From positions 1 through 53,673 of the forward strand of contig JAABRU010000024.1 in the NCBI GenBank assembly GCA_011390755.1: a DNA stretch of 53,673 nt, written 5' to 3'. Both the position numbers and the translations under genes were made by a program. Shown here piece after piece: positions 18,266-26,636 of the stretch. Numbering within the stretch: the first letter of the stretch is position 1; the number at the start of each line of letters is the position of its first letter. Source of the DNA: Desulfobacteraceae bacterium. GTDB lineage: Bacteria; Desulfobacterota; Desulfobacteria; Desulfobacterales; Desulfococcaceae. The notes under the pieces were generated by a model. The model was given only the letters and a program-made list of their open reading frames with translations. It made no database searches and was not told where the DNA came from.

Positions 18266-19889
18266 GCCCCCCGTATTTATTGACGGAGATTCCCGGGAAG
18301 AAGAACAGCATACCGATAATAAACAGGAACAGAATGCACCTTTTATTCATCCGGATCCCAAATCCCCGGCAGAAGCAAATGCGGATTCTTCGGAAAAAAG
18401 AAAGATTGAAATCCGCCTGCGTCCCCGGGGGGAGCCGGAAAAAGAGAACAAAGCACCCGCCGGAATGGGTATTCGGAATCATCCGGGGCAGGGAAGTCAG
18501 AAAAACGCTCATCCGCCGGGACAAAGCCGTACTGCGGCTCCCGGCCTCCAAAACACTGCCGATTCCCGGCAGATTGTGCTGGCGCGTTTTATCCGCTTCT
18601 GCGGGGCTGTTTTTTCCGCTGCCCTTCCCCAGGAAGCTGCTGCCCTGGTGGTCAACCGTGTATCCGAAGTGGTACGCACAGACCGGGCCGTTCTGGTCCG
18701 GCTGAAGGGAAAAAATCCCATCATTGCTGTCACCGGCGGTGGTGCCGCAGCCCAGGACAGTTCCTTTGCCGACGCGGTGGAAGCGGTGCGGGATCGTTAC
18801 AAAGGACGGTCTGAAACCGTCATTGTCCCGCGGGTTCCCGATGAAGCCCGGCAGAATATTCCCCATCTTTGGACGGTGCAGCAGGCCATGGGCGGAACCC
18901 GTATTCTCTGGCTGCCCCTGCGCCTGGGCAATAATGAAAACATTCTTCCCCAATATGCCCTGTGGCTGGAACGCTGGCAGAATCAGCCCTGGGAAAAAGG
19001 GGATGTGGAACTGCTGCAGCACGCCTCTTTGTTTCTGGGGCGCGGACTGGCGGGTATAAAAAGTGAAACCCGCGGCCGCAGCCGTGTTTCCCGTCTTGTG
19101 CTGCTGGCAGTGCTGCTGGTTTTTCTGGCACTGCCGGTCACATCATCGGTAACGGCTCCGGTCCGTGTGGTTCCGGATCAGCCCCACCATATCTTTGCAC
19201 CTATGGAAGGCATTTTAAAAGACCTGCTTGTCCGGCCGGGGCAGTGGGTGAAAAAAGACGAACTGCTTTTCCGCTATGATGCCAGGGTTCTGGACAAACG
19301 CCTGGATGAGGCATACCGGAATGTGGCTGTGGCCAAAGCCAAATATATCCGCCTGGAAGGTGCTGCCCACCGGGATCCGGATGCAAGGGCGGAAATGCCG
19401 GTCCAGGAGATGGAAGTGCAGCGGGCGGAAACCGATGCCGAATTTTTTGCCAAACAGCGGGCACGGGCCGATGTGCGCACTGCACGGGCCGGTGTTATCG
19501 TACTCGATGATCCGGACAGTCTGATCGGGGCCGCTTTGCAGACCGGTCAGGCTGTGATGAGTGTGGCGGATCCCACTCAGACCAAACTGCGTATCATGGT
19601 CCCTGCCAGTGATGTGGGCTTTCTGAAAAAAGGGGCGCAGGTATCCGTGCGCCTGGACAGCAACCCCCTGAAAAGTCTGCCCGCGGTCATTACCCGTGTC
19701 GGTTTTGAAGTAAAACTGTCTGAAGAACAGATTCCTTCTGTGCTTACAGAAGCCATCTGGGTGGGCGATGCTCCGGAGGTCCGCCCCGGTCAGAAAGGCA
19801 CTGTAAAAATATACGGAGAATCCACTTTTCTGGGCTGGCAGATACTGAGAAAACCCCTGATTATCTTACGGTCAATCACAGGATTCTGA
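18252..19889 (+). CDS. Inner-membrane GAF-HlyD adaptor, TTG start
   Basis: The protein has 545 residues. The only sensible start is TTG at 18252, inside the end of the preceding gene, with GGAGAGG about six bases upstream. Residues 1-105 are charged and probably disordered. Residues of about 110-265 look like a GAF-type sensory domain (LARFIRFCGAVFSAALPQEA to LLQHASLFLGRGL), which would be cytoplasmic. One membrane helix follows (about 279-300), then an HlyD domain with lipoyl halves (APMEGILKDLLVRPGQWVKK; ARAGVIVLDD) around a short hairpin, and a beta-barrel ending EVRPGQKGTVKI. A cytoplasmic sensor on an adaptor is unusual and could couple export to a metabolite or nucleotide. The GAF call is by pattern and moderately sure; HlyD is sure. 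Confidence 0.8.
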   Translation: MSSIKPPVFIDGDSREEEQHTDNKQEQNAPFIHPDPKSPAEANADSSEKRKIEIRLRPRGEPEKENKAPAGMGIRNHPGQGSQKNAHPPGQSRTAAPGLQNTADSRQIVLARFIRFCGAVFSAALPQEAAALVVNRVSEVVRTDRAVLVRLKGKNPIIAVTGGGAAAQDSSFADAVEAVRDRYKGRSETVIVPRVPDEARQNIPHLWTVQQAMGGTRILWLPLRLGNNENILPQYALWLERWQNQPWEKGDVELLQHASLFLGRGLAGIKSETRGRSRVSRLVLLAVLLVFLALPVTSSVTAPVRVVPDQPHHIFAPMEGILKDLLVRPGQWVKKDELLFRYDARVLDKRLDEAYRNVAVAKAKYIRLEGAAHRDPDARAEMPVQEMEVQRAETDAEFFAKQRARADVRTARAGVIVLDDPDSLIGAALQTGQAVMSVADPTQTKLRIMVPASDVGFLKKGAQVSVRLDSNPLKSLPAVITRVGFEVKLSEEQIPSVLTEAIWVGDAPEVRPGQKGTVKIYGESTFLGWQILRKPLIILRSITGF

Positions 19890-20556
19890 TTTCCTGTTTA
19901 TAAAAATCATGAAACCACGAAAAGACACGAAATATACGAAAGAAGCCCTGTACAGGACAAAATTTATTTGTAATTTCAAAAAAATATTTAATACCAAACA
20001 GTTAAGTCATATCATTACTCAGAAGATTTAATATTGCAGTCACGAATTGCACAAATTACACGAATTACACCTAAATTGAGCGGTTTTTTTCAGATAAACC
20101 GGCTGGATGTCCGATAACCGGAACTTTGCCTGTTTTACGCTTTTCACCCAACGGGTGAAAAGGCGGGAACCGCTGAACCCCTGATATTTCCGGCCGGAAA
20201 TCATTTTCAGGTCTGAGAATCGCTCAATTTAGGTTACAGTTTGTGCGATTCGTGCGGATTCGTGTCATTCGTGGCTGATTTTAATAATATTTCGTACAGA
20301 GATTCATACTGAATTCAATAATATCAATATGTTATTTTTTTGTCCTGTACAGTGCGAAAGAAGACAGAATTTTTCGTGTATTTCGTGCTTGGGCGACTAT
20401 AAACAGATGAGTACTGCCTGACAAAATATTATGAGAATTATTTAATATTATTGCCAAAGCCGCCCAGGTAGCCGATCAACCGGACAGGGGGAGGTCTTTG
20501 CTATACGCGTATAAACTTTGAGCAACAAACAGTAAGTCTGATTTGGAACTGAATTT
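19890..20556. other. Gene-free spacer of nested inverted repeats
   Basis: No ORF is credible here. Outer arms: CACGAAATATACGAAAG (19926) against TTTTCGTGTATTTCGTGC (20371). Next: CTGTACAGGACAAAA (19948-19962) against TTTTGTCCTGTACAG (20338-20352), a perfect 15-bp pair. Inner: CACGAATTGCACAAATTACA with CCTAAATTGAGCG (20070-20082) against CGCTCAATTTAGG (20221-20233). Innermost: a hairpin at 20139-20164 (GCTTTTCACCC/GGGTGAAAAGGC). Confidence 0.6.
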
Positions 20557-22284
20557 ATGAAACTTATTGATATCAATATACAAAACTTCCGTGGCATCCG
20601 CTCGCTGCATCTGCCGCTTGACGATCTGACGGTGCTCATCGGGGAAAATAACACCGGTAAATCAACGGTGCTGGAGGCATTGAGGCTTGTGCTGACGCGC
20701 GGTTTCGGAGTACGCCATGATGGCCGTTTCACAGAATACGATTTCCATCTGAAAGACTCTGCTGCAACTCCCCAAACCGCTGATCCCATTTCCATCGTTT
20801 TGCATTTCGCTGAGGAACAAGCAGATGAATGGCCCGATACAATCTCGCAGCAAATGGTTGACGTGATCCAGTTAGATATGGGAAATGGCCTGAACCATAT
20901 CCGGCTGCAGGCAAAAGGGAATTACGAAGCAGAATCGGGATCGTTTGAAACCAAATGGGCCTTTTTGGATAATAATGGTGCGGAACTGTCTCTTAAAAAT
21001 GCAACTCCTCTCAATCTGGTTTCACGTTTTGTGCCACTCTTTTTTCTTTCCGCAATCCGTAATGCATCCCAGGAGTTCGGACAACGCGGTCAGTTCTGGA
21101 GCGGTTTTCTGAAATCCATTCAATTGCCAGACGAGCAGCGCGAAAGGATAGAGGGAATGCTTCAGGAAGTTAACGATTCCGTTATCGGCGCGAACGATGG
21201 ATTGACCGAAGTCACAGACAGAATCGCCGATGCCAAGCGGCTTGTTCCGCTGGATTCAGATAATCCTGTGGTTTTAGAGGCAATCCCAACCCGTGTCTTT
21301 GATATGGTAGGGAAAATCCAGGTTCATCTGAGGTCGCGTTACGGAGCAAAGCTCCCCTTGCACCGACATGGTGAAGGAACGCAGAGTCTTGCGGTATTAA
21401 TGCTCTTTCAGGCATTCACAGTCGCCAATCTGGCTGAAGCTTACGCACCGGAATCTTCGCCTCTGCTGGCTTTGGAAGAACCTGAAGCCCATCTGCACCC
21501 TTCAGCTATTCGGTCGTTAGGATCATTTTTAAAGGAGATGGCCGGACAAATTCTCGTGACGAGCCATTCAGGGGATCTGGTCTCAAGGGTTCCGGTTACC
21601 TCGCTACGCAGGCTGTATAAAAATAATGGGGAAACTAAAACTGGCCGGGTTGAGGACGGTATATTTTCTGGACGGGAGCTTCAGGAGGTTGACTACAGTA
21701 TACGCCTTGCAAAAGGGCACTATCTATTTTCCCGATGCTGGCTCTTGGTGGAAGGAGAATCGGATTACCACCTCATGCCACAGCTTTTTGAGGTAATGGG
21801 ACATACACAGGATCAGGTCAGTTTTTCAGTGATCGAATTTAGTCAGAGGTTTGAAAAGGGTGAATCCTTTATAAAACTCGCAAAGACCCTTGGGATACAA
21901 TGGTTCATGATGGCTGATGGCGACAAGGAAGGACAGGGTTATACAAAACGTGCACAGAAATACCTTGAGGAAGGCGAATCCATAGAGGATCGAACTGCAA
22001 ACTTAGCCAATGCTGATATTGAACACGAATTTTGGTACAACGGATACCCTGATTTTTTCCTGAGTCTGCTGTTACCTCAGACTCAGGAGCAGATAATGAC
22101 ACAGGCCGCTGGCGATGAGGCTAAAAAAGCAACAAGGGGGATTAAAGCGGCAATTAGGCAAGTAAGCGGCAAACCGGTTTTAGCTCAGGAATTGGCTACA
22201 GAGGTACGGAAACGAGGAATTGATGCTATTCCACAGACAATCAGGGACATCATTTCCCGCGTCGTCCAACTGGCTGGAGACTAA
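20557..22284 (+). CDS. OLD-family ATP-dependent endonuclease, GajA-like
   Basis: The protein has 575 residues. The N-terminal ABC-type ATPase has Walker A GENNTGKS (G29 onward), a signature-like region (HRHGEGTQSLAVLM) and Walker B LLALEEPEAHLHP (E307/E308), followed by the SHSGDLVSRVP switch. The C-terminal TOPRIM nuclease domain has LVEGESD (E399) and the DGD pair (D454, D456), so the metal site looks complete. Length and order match GajA of the Gabija anti-phage system (about 578 residues) and class 2 OLD nucleases generally, which are paired with UvrD-like helicases. The helicase gene follows after five bases. The start has only a weak ribosome site. Codon use looks less rich in CCGGA/GCGGAA than the flanking genes, which hints at acquisition. 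Confidence 0.85.
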   Translation: MKLIDINIQNFRGIRSLHLPLDDLTVLIGENNTGKSTVLEALRLVLTRGFGVRHDGRFTEYDFHLKDSAATPQTADPISIVLHFAEEQADEWPDTISQQMVDVIQLDMGNGLNHIRLQAKGNYEAESGSFETKWAFLDNNGAELSLKNATPLNLVSRFVPLFFLSAIRNASQEFGQRGQFWSGFLKSIQLPDEQRERIEGMLQEVNDSVIGANDGLTEVTDRIADAKRLVPLDSDNPVVLEAIPTRVFDMVGKIQVHLRSRYGAKLPLHRHGEGTQSLAVLMLFQAFTVANLAEAYAPESSPLLALEEPEAHLHPSAIRSLGSFLKEMAGQILVTSHSGDLVSRVPVTSLRRLYKNNGETKTGRVEDGIFSGRELQEVDYSIRLAKGHYLFSRCWLLVEGESDYHLMPQLFEVMGHTQDQVSFSVIEFSQRFEKGESFIKLAKTLGIQWFMMADGDKEGQGYTKRAQKYLEEGESIEDRTANLANADIEHEFWYNGYPDFFLSLLLPQTQEQIMTQAAGDEAKKATRGIKAAIRQVSGKPVLAQELATEVRKRGIDAIPQTIRDIISRVVQLAGD

Positions 22285-22289
22285 TAGCA

Positions 22290-24218
22290 ATGATTGATCT
22301 GTCCACGCTGAACGAAAACCAGCGAGAAGCTGTACTATGGGACAATGGACCACTCCTTGTATTGGCCGGTCCCGGATCGGGTAAAACGCGGGTTCTGACT
22401 GCCCGTATCGCTAGAATTCTAGAGGAATCCGCAGGTAAGCATTTTCGAATTTTGGCGCTTACTTTTACCAACAAGGCCGCAGCTGAGATGCGCGGAAGGG
22501 TCGAGAAATTGGTACCAGGAGAGTTTGCCCGTGTGCGCCTCACAACCTTCCATTCTTATGCGGCTGAGTTGCTCCAGCAGCATGGCAACCATCTCGACTT
22601 TCGCCCAGACTTTCAGATTCTGTCAAACGATGCCGACCGGGAAGCGTTGCTTGATGATGTTCTTGGGCAGCTCAAAAAAGACCTAACCTACTCGTTCCCT
22701 GATCATTTTAAGGCCGGTCAGCTCCTGCCCGCAGTCACACGGCTTCTTGAACAGTGCGTCCCAGTAGATGAGGCGGAAGTATTGCTTCAGAAGGCCAACG
22801 TGGATAATGCCATTCCATTGTCTCGGGTCTATACCGCTTACAGGAAGGCATTGCGAAGAACTAATTTCCTTGATTTTCCAAGTCTGATTGCTGAGTCGCT
22901 CGACCTTCTTGGAAAATATCCATTCCTTGTCAAACATATCCGTAAAGTTTTTAAGCACATACTTGTTGATGAATTTCAAGATACCAACTATTCCCAATAT
23001 CGGATTCTTTCGCATATAACTCAGCCTGACCCTTCTACATTGTTCGTCGTGGCTGATGATGACCAGATTATTTACCAATGGAATGGGGCAAGTCCCAAAA
23101 GAATACAGGCGTTGCGCGATGATTTTGGTGTCTCTGAGTTGCAGCTACCGGAAAACTACCGCTGCCCACCGCTTGTCATCGAACTGGCCAACGCGCTGAT
23201 TGAAAAAAATCTCAACAGATCCGCTGGCAAAAAGCCTTTGAAAGCGGTCAGGCAGGGTGAAAGCGGCGATATCGTGCGGGTGTTCCGTTTCAACTCAGCA
23301 GATGAGGAAGCCGGGTGGATCGCGCAAGACATATCACAAAGGAGCAGCGAAGAGTGTAAAGACTGCGCAGTACTCGCACGAACAAAAAAGCTTCTGGACT
23401 TGGCCGGACGCAAACTTGAAGAAGCCGGGATTCCGGTTTATTATGCTGCCCGCAAAAATGAATTCAAAAGCGCTCCCCTGAGGATGCTGCATGCCATACT
23501 TCGCCTGGTGAACTCAACGGAAGACAAGCAGTCGCTCGCACGGCTTTCCAAGGCCTTTTATGAATTGGAAGGCATCAGTATTGAGCTATCCCCGGTCCTT
23601 TCCCGCGCATCTGCGGACGGAAAGGACTTACTGCGTTCCTGGCTTGGTGAAGTGAAGCGCCGCGAGATTCTGGAGGAGAAAACCCGGCAACTGCTCGAAA
23701 CCGGCATCAAACCACTTCTGAACTCGCTGAATTATCAAGACTTCGCAGACAAACTGTTGAAATGGGCGGAAGCCTGCCAGCAAGCATCGCGACCGGATGA
23801 GAGCGCCTTCAACGAATTTGAGGAGGAGCGGGAGGTCTGGAATATGCTTTTGACCGAAATAACTAAAAAATTCGAGGGTGAGGGCATAGGTTTGCACCAG
23901 TTGCTTCATGAACTTGATCTAAGCTCCAAGACACCACCGAAGCCACCCGAAGCGATCCCCTGTTTCACTATCCACGCATCAAAAGGGATGGAATTCGGAC
24001 ATGTCTATCTCATGGGCCTGGTAGAGGATCAGCTTCCAAGTTGGGCTGCCGTCAAGAAAGGCGACAAATCCCTTGAAATGCAGGAGGAGCGTAGGAACTG
24101 CTTCGTTGCGATTACACGCGCCCAAAAAAGTCTGACCCTGACTTTCTCGACACAGGTTTTTGGATGGTCGAAGCAGCCTTCCAGATTCCTTGACGAAATG
24201 GGGATAGAACGGATATAG
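22290..24218 (+). CDS. UvrD/Rep-type superfamily 1 helicase, GajB-like
   Basis: The protein has 642 residues, with GGAG upstream of the ATG. The helicase motifs are complete: I GPGSGKT (G27), Ia LTFTNKAAAEM, II DEFQDTN (D227), III DDDQIIYQWNGA, IV LPENYRC, V TIHASKGMEFGHVYL and VI VAITRAQKSLTL. It directly follows the OLD nuclease gene, and the pair fits a Gabija-like defence unit in which the helicase partner modulates or senses DNA ends. It is longer than the experimentally studied GajB (about 494 residues), nearer to a full PcrA/UvrD, so the Gabija assignment rests on the pairing. A non-defence DNA repair role for the pair cannot be excluded. Confidence 0.82.
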   Translation: MIDLSTLNENQREAVLWDNGPLLVLAGPGSGKTRVLTARIARILEESAGKHFRILALTFTNKAAAEMRGRVEKLVPGEFARVRLTTFHSYAAELLQQHGNHLDFRPDFQILSNDADREALLDDVLGQLKKDLTYSFPDHFKAGQLLPAVTRLLEQCVPVDEAEVLLQKANVDNAIPLSRVYTAYRKALRRTNFLDFPSLIAESLDLLGKYPFLVKHIRKVFKHILVDEFQDTNYSQYRILSHITQPDPSTLFVVADDDQIIYQWNGASPKRIQALRDDFGVSELQLPENYRCPPLVIELANALIEKNLNRSAGKKPLKAVRQGESGDIVRVFRFNSADEEAGWIAQDISQRSSEECKDCAVLARTKKLLDLAGRKLEEAGIPVYYAARKNEFKSAPLRMLHAILRLVNSTEDKQSLARLSKAFYELEGISIELSPVLSRASADGKDLLRSWLGEVKRREILEEKTRQLLETGIKPLLNSLNYQDFADKLLKWAEACQQASRPDESAFNEFEEEREVWNMLLTEITKKFEGEGIGLHQLLHELDLSSKTPPKPPEAIPCFTIHASKGMEFGHVYLMGLVEDQLPSWAAVKKGDKSLEMQEERRNCFVAITRAQKSLTLTFSTQVFGWSKQPSRFLDEMGIERI

Positions 24219-24231
24219 GCAGGAAAGAAGC

Positions 24232-24303
24232 GCATAACAAGTCGTTGCACTGGATTTTTACCCAGCTGTGCTTCGTAAAAAACAGTGAAATCAGTCGTTA
24301 CGC
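24232..24303 (+). other. attC-like imperfect hairpin downstream of the defence pair
   Basis: Starting 14 bases after the helicase stop, GCATAAC (24232-24238) faces GTTACGC (24297-24303). Between them AAGTCGTTGCACTGG and CAGTGAAATCAGTC pair imperfectly, with inner TTTTTAC/GTAAAAA arms. The layout (TAACAAGTCGTT...GTCGTTA with extrahelical bases) resembles integron attC sites. No integrase gene is in the window. Confidence 0.45.
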
Positions 24304-24353
24304 CTTGTTCCTGGAAAGCCCCTAACAAAACATTCAGAAAAAGGAAAAATTCT

Positions 24354-25334
24354 ATGCCCAAAGCCATCCGCATTCATGAAACCGGCGGCCCGGACGTGAT
24401 GAAATGGGAAGAATACGATCCGGGCAGCCCCGGAGAGGGGGAGGTTCTGCTGCGCCATGAGGCCGTGGGACTCAATTTTATTGATGTTTATCATAGAAGC
24501 GGTCTGTATCCGCTTCCCCGGTTTCCGGCCATATTGGGGATGGAAGGTGCGGGGATTGCGGAATCTGTCGGCAGCGGTGTTTCAGATATTGCTGTGGGTG
24601 ACCGGGTGGCCTATGCCGGGATTCCGGCCGGGGCCTATGCGGAAAAGCGGCTGATTCCGGCCCACCGCCTGGTAAAAATTCCGGAATCCGTATCTTCCGC
24701 GCAGGCCGCCTCCATGATGCTGCAGGGAATGACGGCCCGGTACCTGCTGCACGACTGCTATCCGGTCAAAGCCGGGGACCGTATTCTCATTCATGCGGCT
24801 GCCGGAGGAGTCGGACTCATTGCCTGCCAATGGGCCAAATATCTTGGGGCGGAAGTGATCGGCACAGTCGGTTCCCCGGAAAAGGCCGAACTGGCAAAAA
24901 TGAACGGCTGCGACTATCCCATATTATACAATGAAGAGGATTTTGTCAGCCGGGTACGGGAAATAAGCGATGGAAAAGGGGTGGATGCGGTCTATGATTC
25001 CGTGGGACAGACCACTTTCATGAAATCCCTGGACTGCCTGCGACCTATGGGCATGATGGTCTCTTTCGGCCAGTCATCGGGTTCTGTACCGCCTTTTGAC
25101 CTGGGGATTCTTTCGGCCAAAGGTTCCCTGTTTCTCACCCGCCCCAGCCTGATGACCTATACGGCCAAAAGGGAAGACCTGCTGGTCCATGCAGCGGATT
25201 TGTTTGATGTGGTGGGAAAAGGAGCCGTGAAAATACAGGTGCGGCAGACCTATCCCCTTGCGGATGCGGCGCAGGCCCACCGGGATTTGGAAATGCGGAA
25301 GACCAGCGGTTCTTCGGTATTTGTGATTGAATAA
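24354..25334 (+). CDS. NAD(P)H:quinone oxidoreductase, zeta-crystallin type
   Basis: The protein has 326 residues. The start at 24354 (MPKAIRIHETGGPDV) has AAAAGGA upstream and fits the family N-terminus; an in-frame ATG at 24285 lies inside the attC-like hairpin and is rejected. It is a medium-chain dehydrogenase of the quinone oxidoreductase branch: a GroES-like N-terminal part (GLNFIDVYHRSGLYP), and a Rossmann NADP-binding domain with AAAGGVGLIACQWAKYLGAE at about 145-165. Structural zinc-ligand cysteines are absent, as expected for this branch. It would reduce quinones by one electron or reduce enones in the cytoplasm. It resumes the codon style of the region. Confidence 0.88.
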   Translation: MPKAIRIHETGGPDVMKWEEYDPGSPGEGEVLLRHEAVGLNFIDVYHRSGLYPLPRFPAILGMEGAGIAESVGSGVSDIAVGDRVAYAGIPAGAYAEKRLIPAHRLVKIPESVSSAQAASMMLQGMTARYLLHDCYPVKAGDRILIHAAAGGVGLIACQWAKYLGAEVIGTVGSPEKAELAKMNGCDYPILYNEEDFVSRVREISDGKGVDAVYDSVGQTTFMKSLDCLRPMGMMVSFGQSSGSVPPFDLGILSAKGSLFLTRPSLMTYTAKREDLLVHAADLFDVVGKGAVKIQVRQTYPLADAAQAHRDLEMRKTSGSSVFVIE

Positions 25335-25363
25335 ATTATCCGATCAGCAATCTAAGGTGTCAG

Positions 25364-25537
25364 ATGAAATTTATGGTAACTCTTGACAGGGATGAAGACG
25401 GTATGTGGATTGCGGAATGCCCTTCTGTTCCGGGATGTGTCAGCCAGGGGACAAGCAAAGAGGAAGCATTGATAAATATTAAAGAGGCTATTGTTCTCTG
25501 TCTGGAAGTACGGGCAGAAAAAGGTTTTCCTCTGTAA
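25364..25537 (+). CDS. Small HicB-like protein, apparently orphan
   Basis: The protein has 57 residues (MKFMVTLDRDEDGMWIAECP onward). It matches the short HicB fold: a strand pair, ECPSVPGCVSQG, then a helix beginning TSKEEALINIKEAI. HicB proteins are antitoxins to the RNA-cleaving HicA, but the flanking 29 and 39 bases leave no room for HicA and the C-terminal DNA-binding domain of long HicB is missing. Short HicB-like proteins without a toxin are common and may have another role. The ribosome site is weak (AAGGTG). Confidence 0.75.
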   Translation: MKFMVTLDRDEDGMWIAECPSVPGCVSQGTSKEEALINIKEAIVLCLEVRAEKGFPL

Positions 25538-25576
25538 ACGCTGAACTTTATCATTTGCCCATACAATGAAAGAAAT

Positions 25577-26458
25577 ATGACAATACAGGATACAGAATTG
25601 AAAGACCATCTGGTTCGGATCATTACAAAAGAGGGAAATATACGCGCACTGGCCTGTGTGACCACCGCACTTACAGATACGGCCTGCCGTCTGCACGGAA
25701 CCTCCCCCACCGCGGGTGTTGCTCTTGGCAGGGCTTTAACGGGCGGCGCGCTCATGGGAGCCATACAGAAAAACGGGCGGGTTGCGCTGAAGTTTGAAGG
25801 AAACGGCCCGGTGAAAAAAATTCTGGTGGAAGCCGACAGCAACGGCACTGTCCGCGGATATGTGGGAGAACCGCAGGCGGATCTGCCCCCGCGGGATGGG
25901 AAATTCGATGTGGCCGGACTTATCGGAAGAGCCGGATTTCTCACGGTGACCAGGGACCTGGGGATGAAAGAACCCTACCGGGGCATTGTGCAGCTTTATA
26001 CAAGTGAAATTGCGGAAGACCTGGCCTGGTATCTGACAGAATCGGAACAGATTCCTTCGGCGGTCGGGCTGGGAACCTATATTGATCCGGAAAAAGGGGT
26101 GACAGTTTCCGGCGGTTTTCTGATTCAGTCCCTGCCTCCTTCGGATGCGGCCATGATTGATAATCTCGTCAGCAGAATTCAGGCCATGCCTTCTGTAACA
26201 GAACTGCTCCGGGCCGACAGCAGCCCGGAGAATCTGCTGGAAATCATGTTTGCGGATATTCCCTATGATATTTTGGGAACGCAGGAACTGAATTTTCAAT
26301 GCACATGCAGCAAAGAGCGCATGGAACGGGCGCTGATTACTCTGGGGCCGGAAGAAATCCGGCAGATCATTGCGGAACAGGAGACGGCGGATATCATCTG
26401 CGAATTCTGCCGCAGTTTTTACCGCTTCAGCCGGGAAGAACTGGAAAGACTTGTGTAA
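25577..26458 (+). CDS. hslO: Hsp33 redox-regulated chaperone
   Basis: The protein has 293 residues, the usual length. The N-terminal chaperone domain has typical Hsp33 motifs ([52 protein letters not shown]). The C-terminal zinc switch has all four cysteines: C242 and C244 (CTC), and C275 and C278 (CEFC). In the family these bind zinc when reduced and form disulfides under oxidative stress, unfolding the protein into an active holdase. It sits after the quinone oxidoreductase and the HicB-like gene, 39 bases downstream, so all three may be co-transcribed. The ribosome site is poor. Confidence 0.95.
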   Translation: MTIQDTELKDHLVRIITKEGNIRALACVTTALTDTACRLHGTSPTAGVALGRALTGGALMGAIQKNGRVALKFEGNGPVKKILVEADSNGTVRGYVGEPQADLPPRDGKFDVAGLIGRAGFLTVTRDLGMKEPYRGIVQLYTSEIAEDLAWYLTESEQIPSAVGLGTYIDPEKGVTVSGGFLIQSLPPSDAAMIDNLVSRIQAMPSVTELLRADSSPENLLEIMFADIPYDILGTQELNFQCTCSKERMERALITLGPEEIRQIIAEQETADIICEFCRSFYRFSREELERLV

Positions 26459-26478
26459 AAACAGTAGCAGTTGCAGGC

Positions 26479-26611
26479 CAATGTCATTGACTTAAGAAAT
26501 TACGGAGTGCCAAACTGAAAGTTTGGCAGTATTTTTCTGAATCATTTCAGCGTCCCAAACTTTCAGTTCGGGACTCCGGCAAATCATTTCTGCCTTAAGT
26601 CAATGACATTG
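26479..26611. repeat. 133-bp inverted-repeat element with target-site duplication
   Basis: Perfect 18-bp terminal inverted repeats (CAATGTCATTGACTTAAG at 26479-26496; CTTAAGTCAATGACATTG at 26594-26611) are flanked by identical 10-bp direct repeats AGTTGCAGGC (26469-26478 and 26612-26621). An inner pair has GGAGTGCCAAACTGAAAGTT and AACTTTCAGTTCGGGACTCC. This is the clearest MITE-like insertion in the window. Confidence 0.75.
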
Positions 26612-26636
26612 AGTTGCAGGCCGGAAAACCGTTATA

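Noticed and set aside
2210..19889. Classification of the envelope locus as a type I secretion system
   Set aside because: No ABC ATPase is present and the large protein lacks RTX repeats and a C-terminal type I signal.
24285..24353. Upstream start for the quinone oxidoreductase
   Set aside because: It overlaps the attC-like hairpin and adds residues absent from the family; ATG 24354 has a ribosome site.
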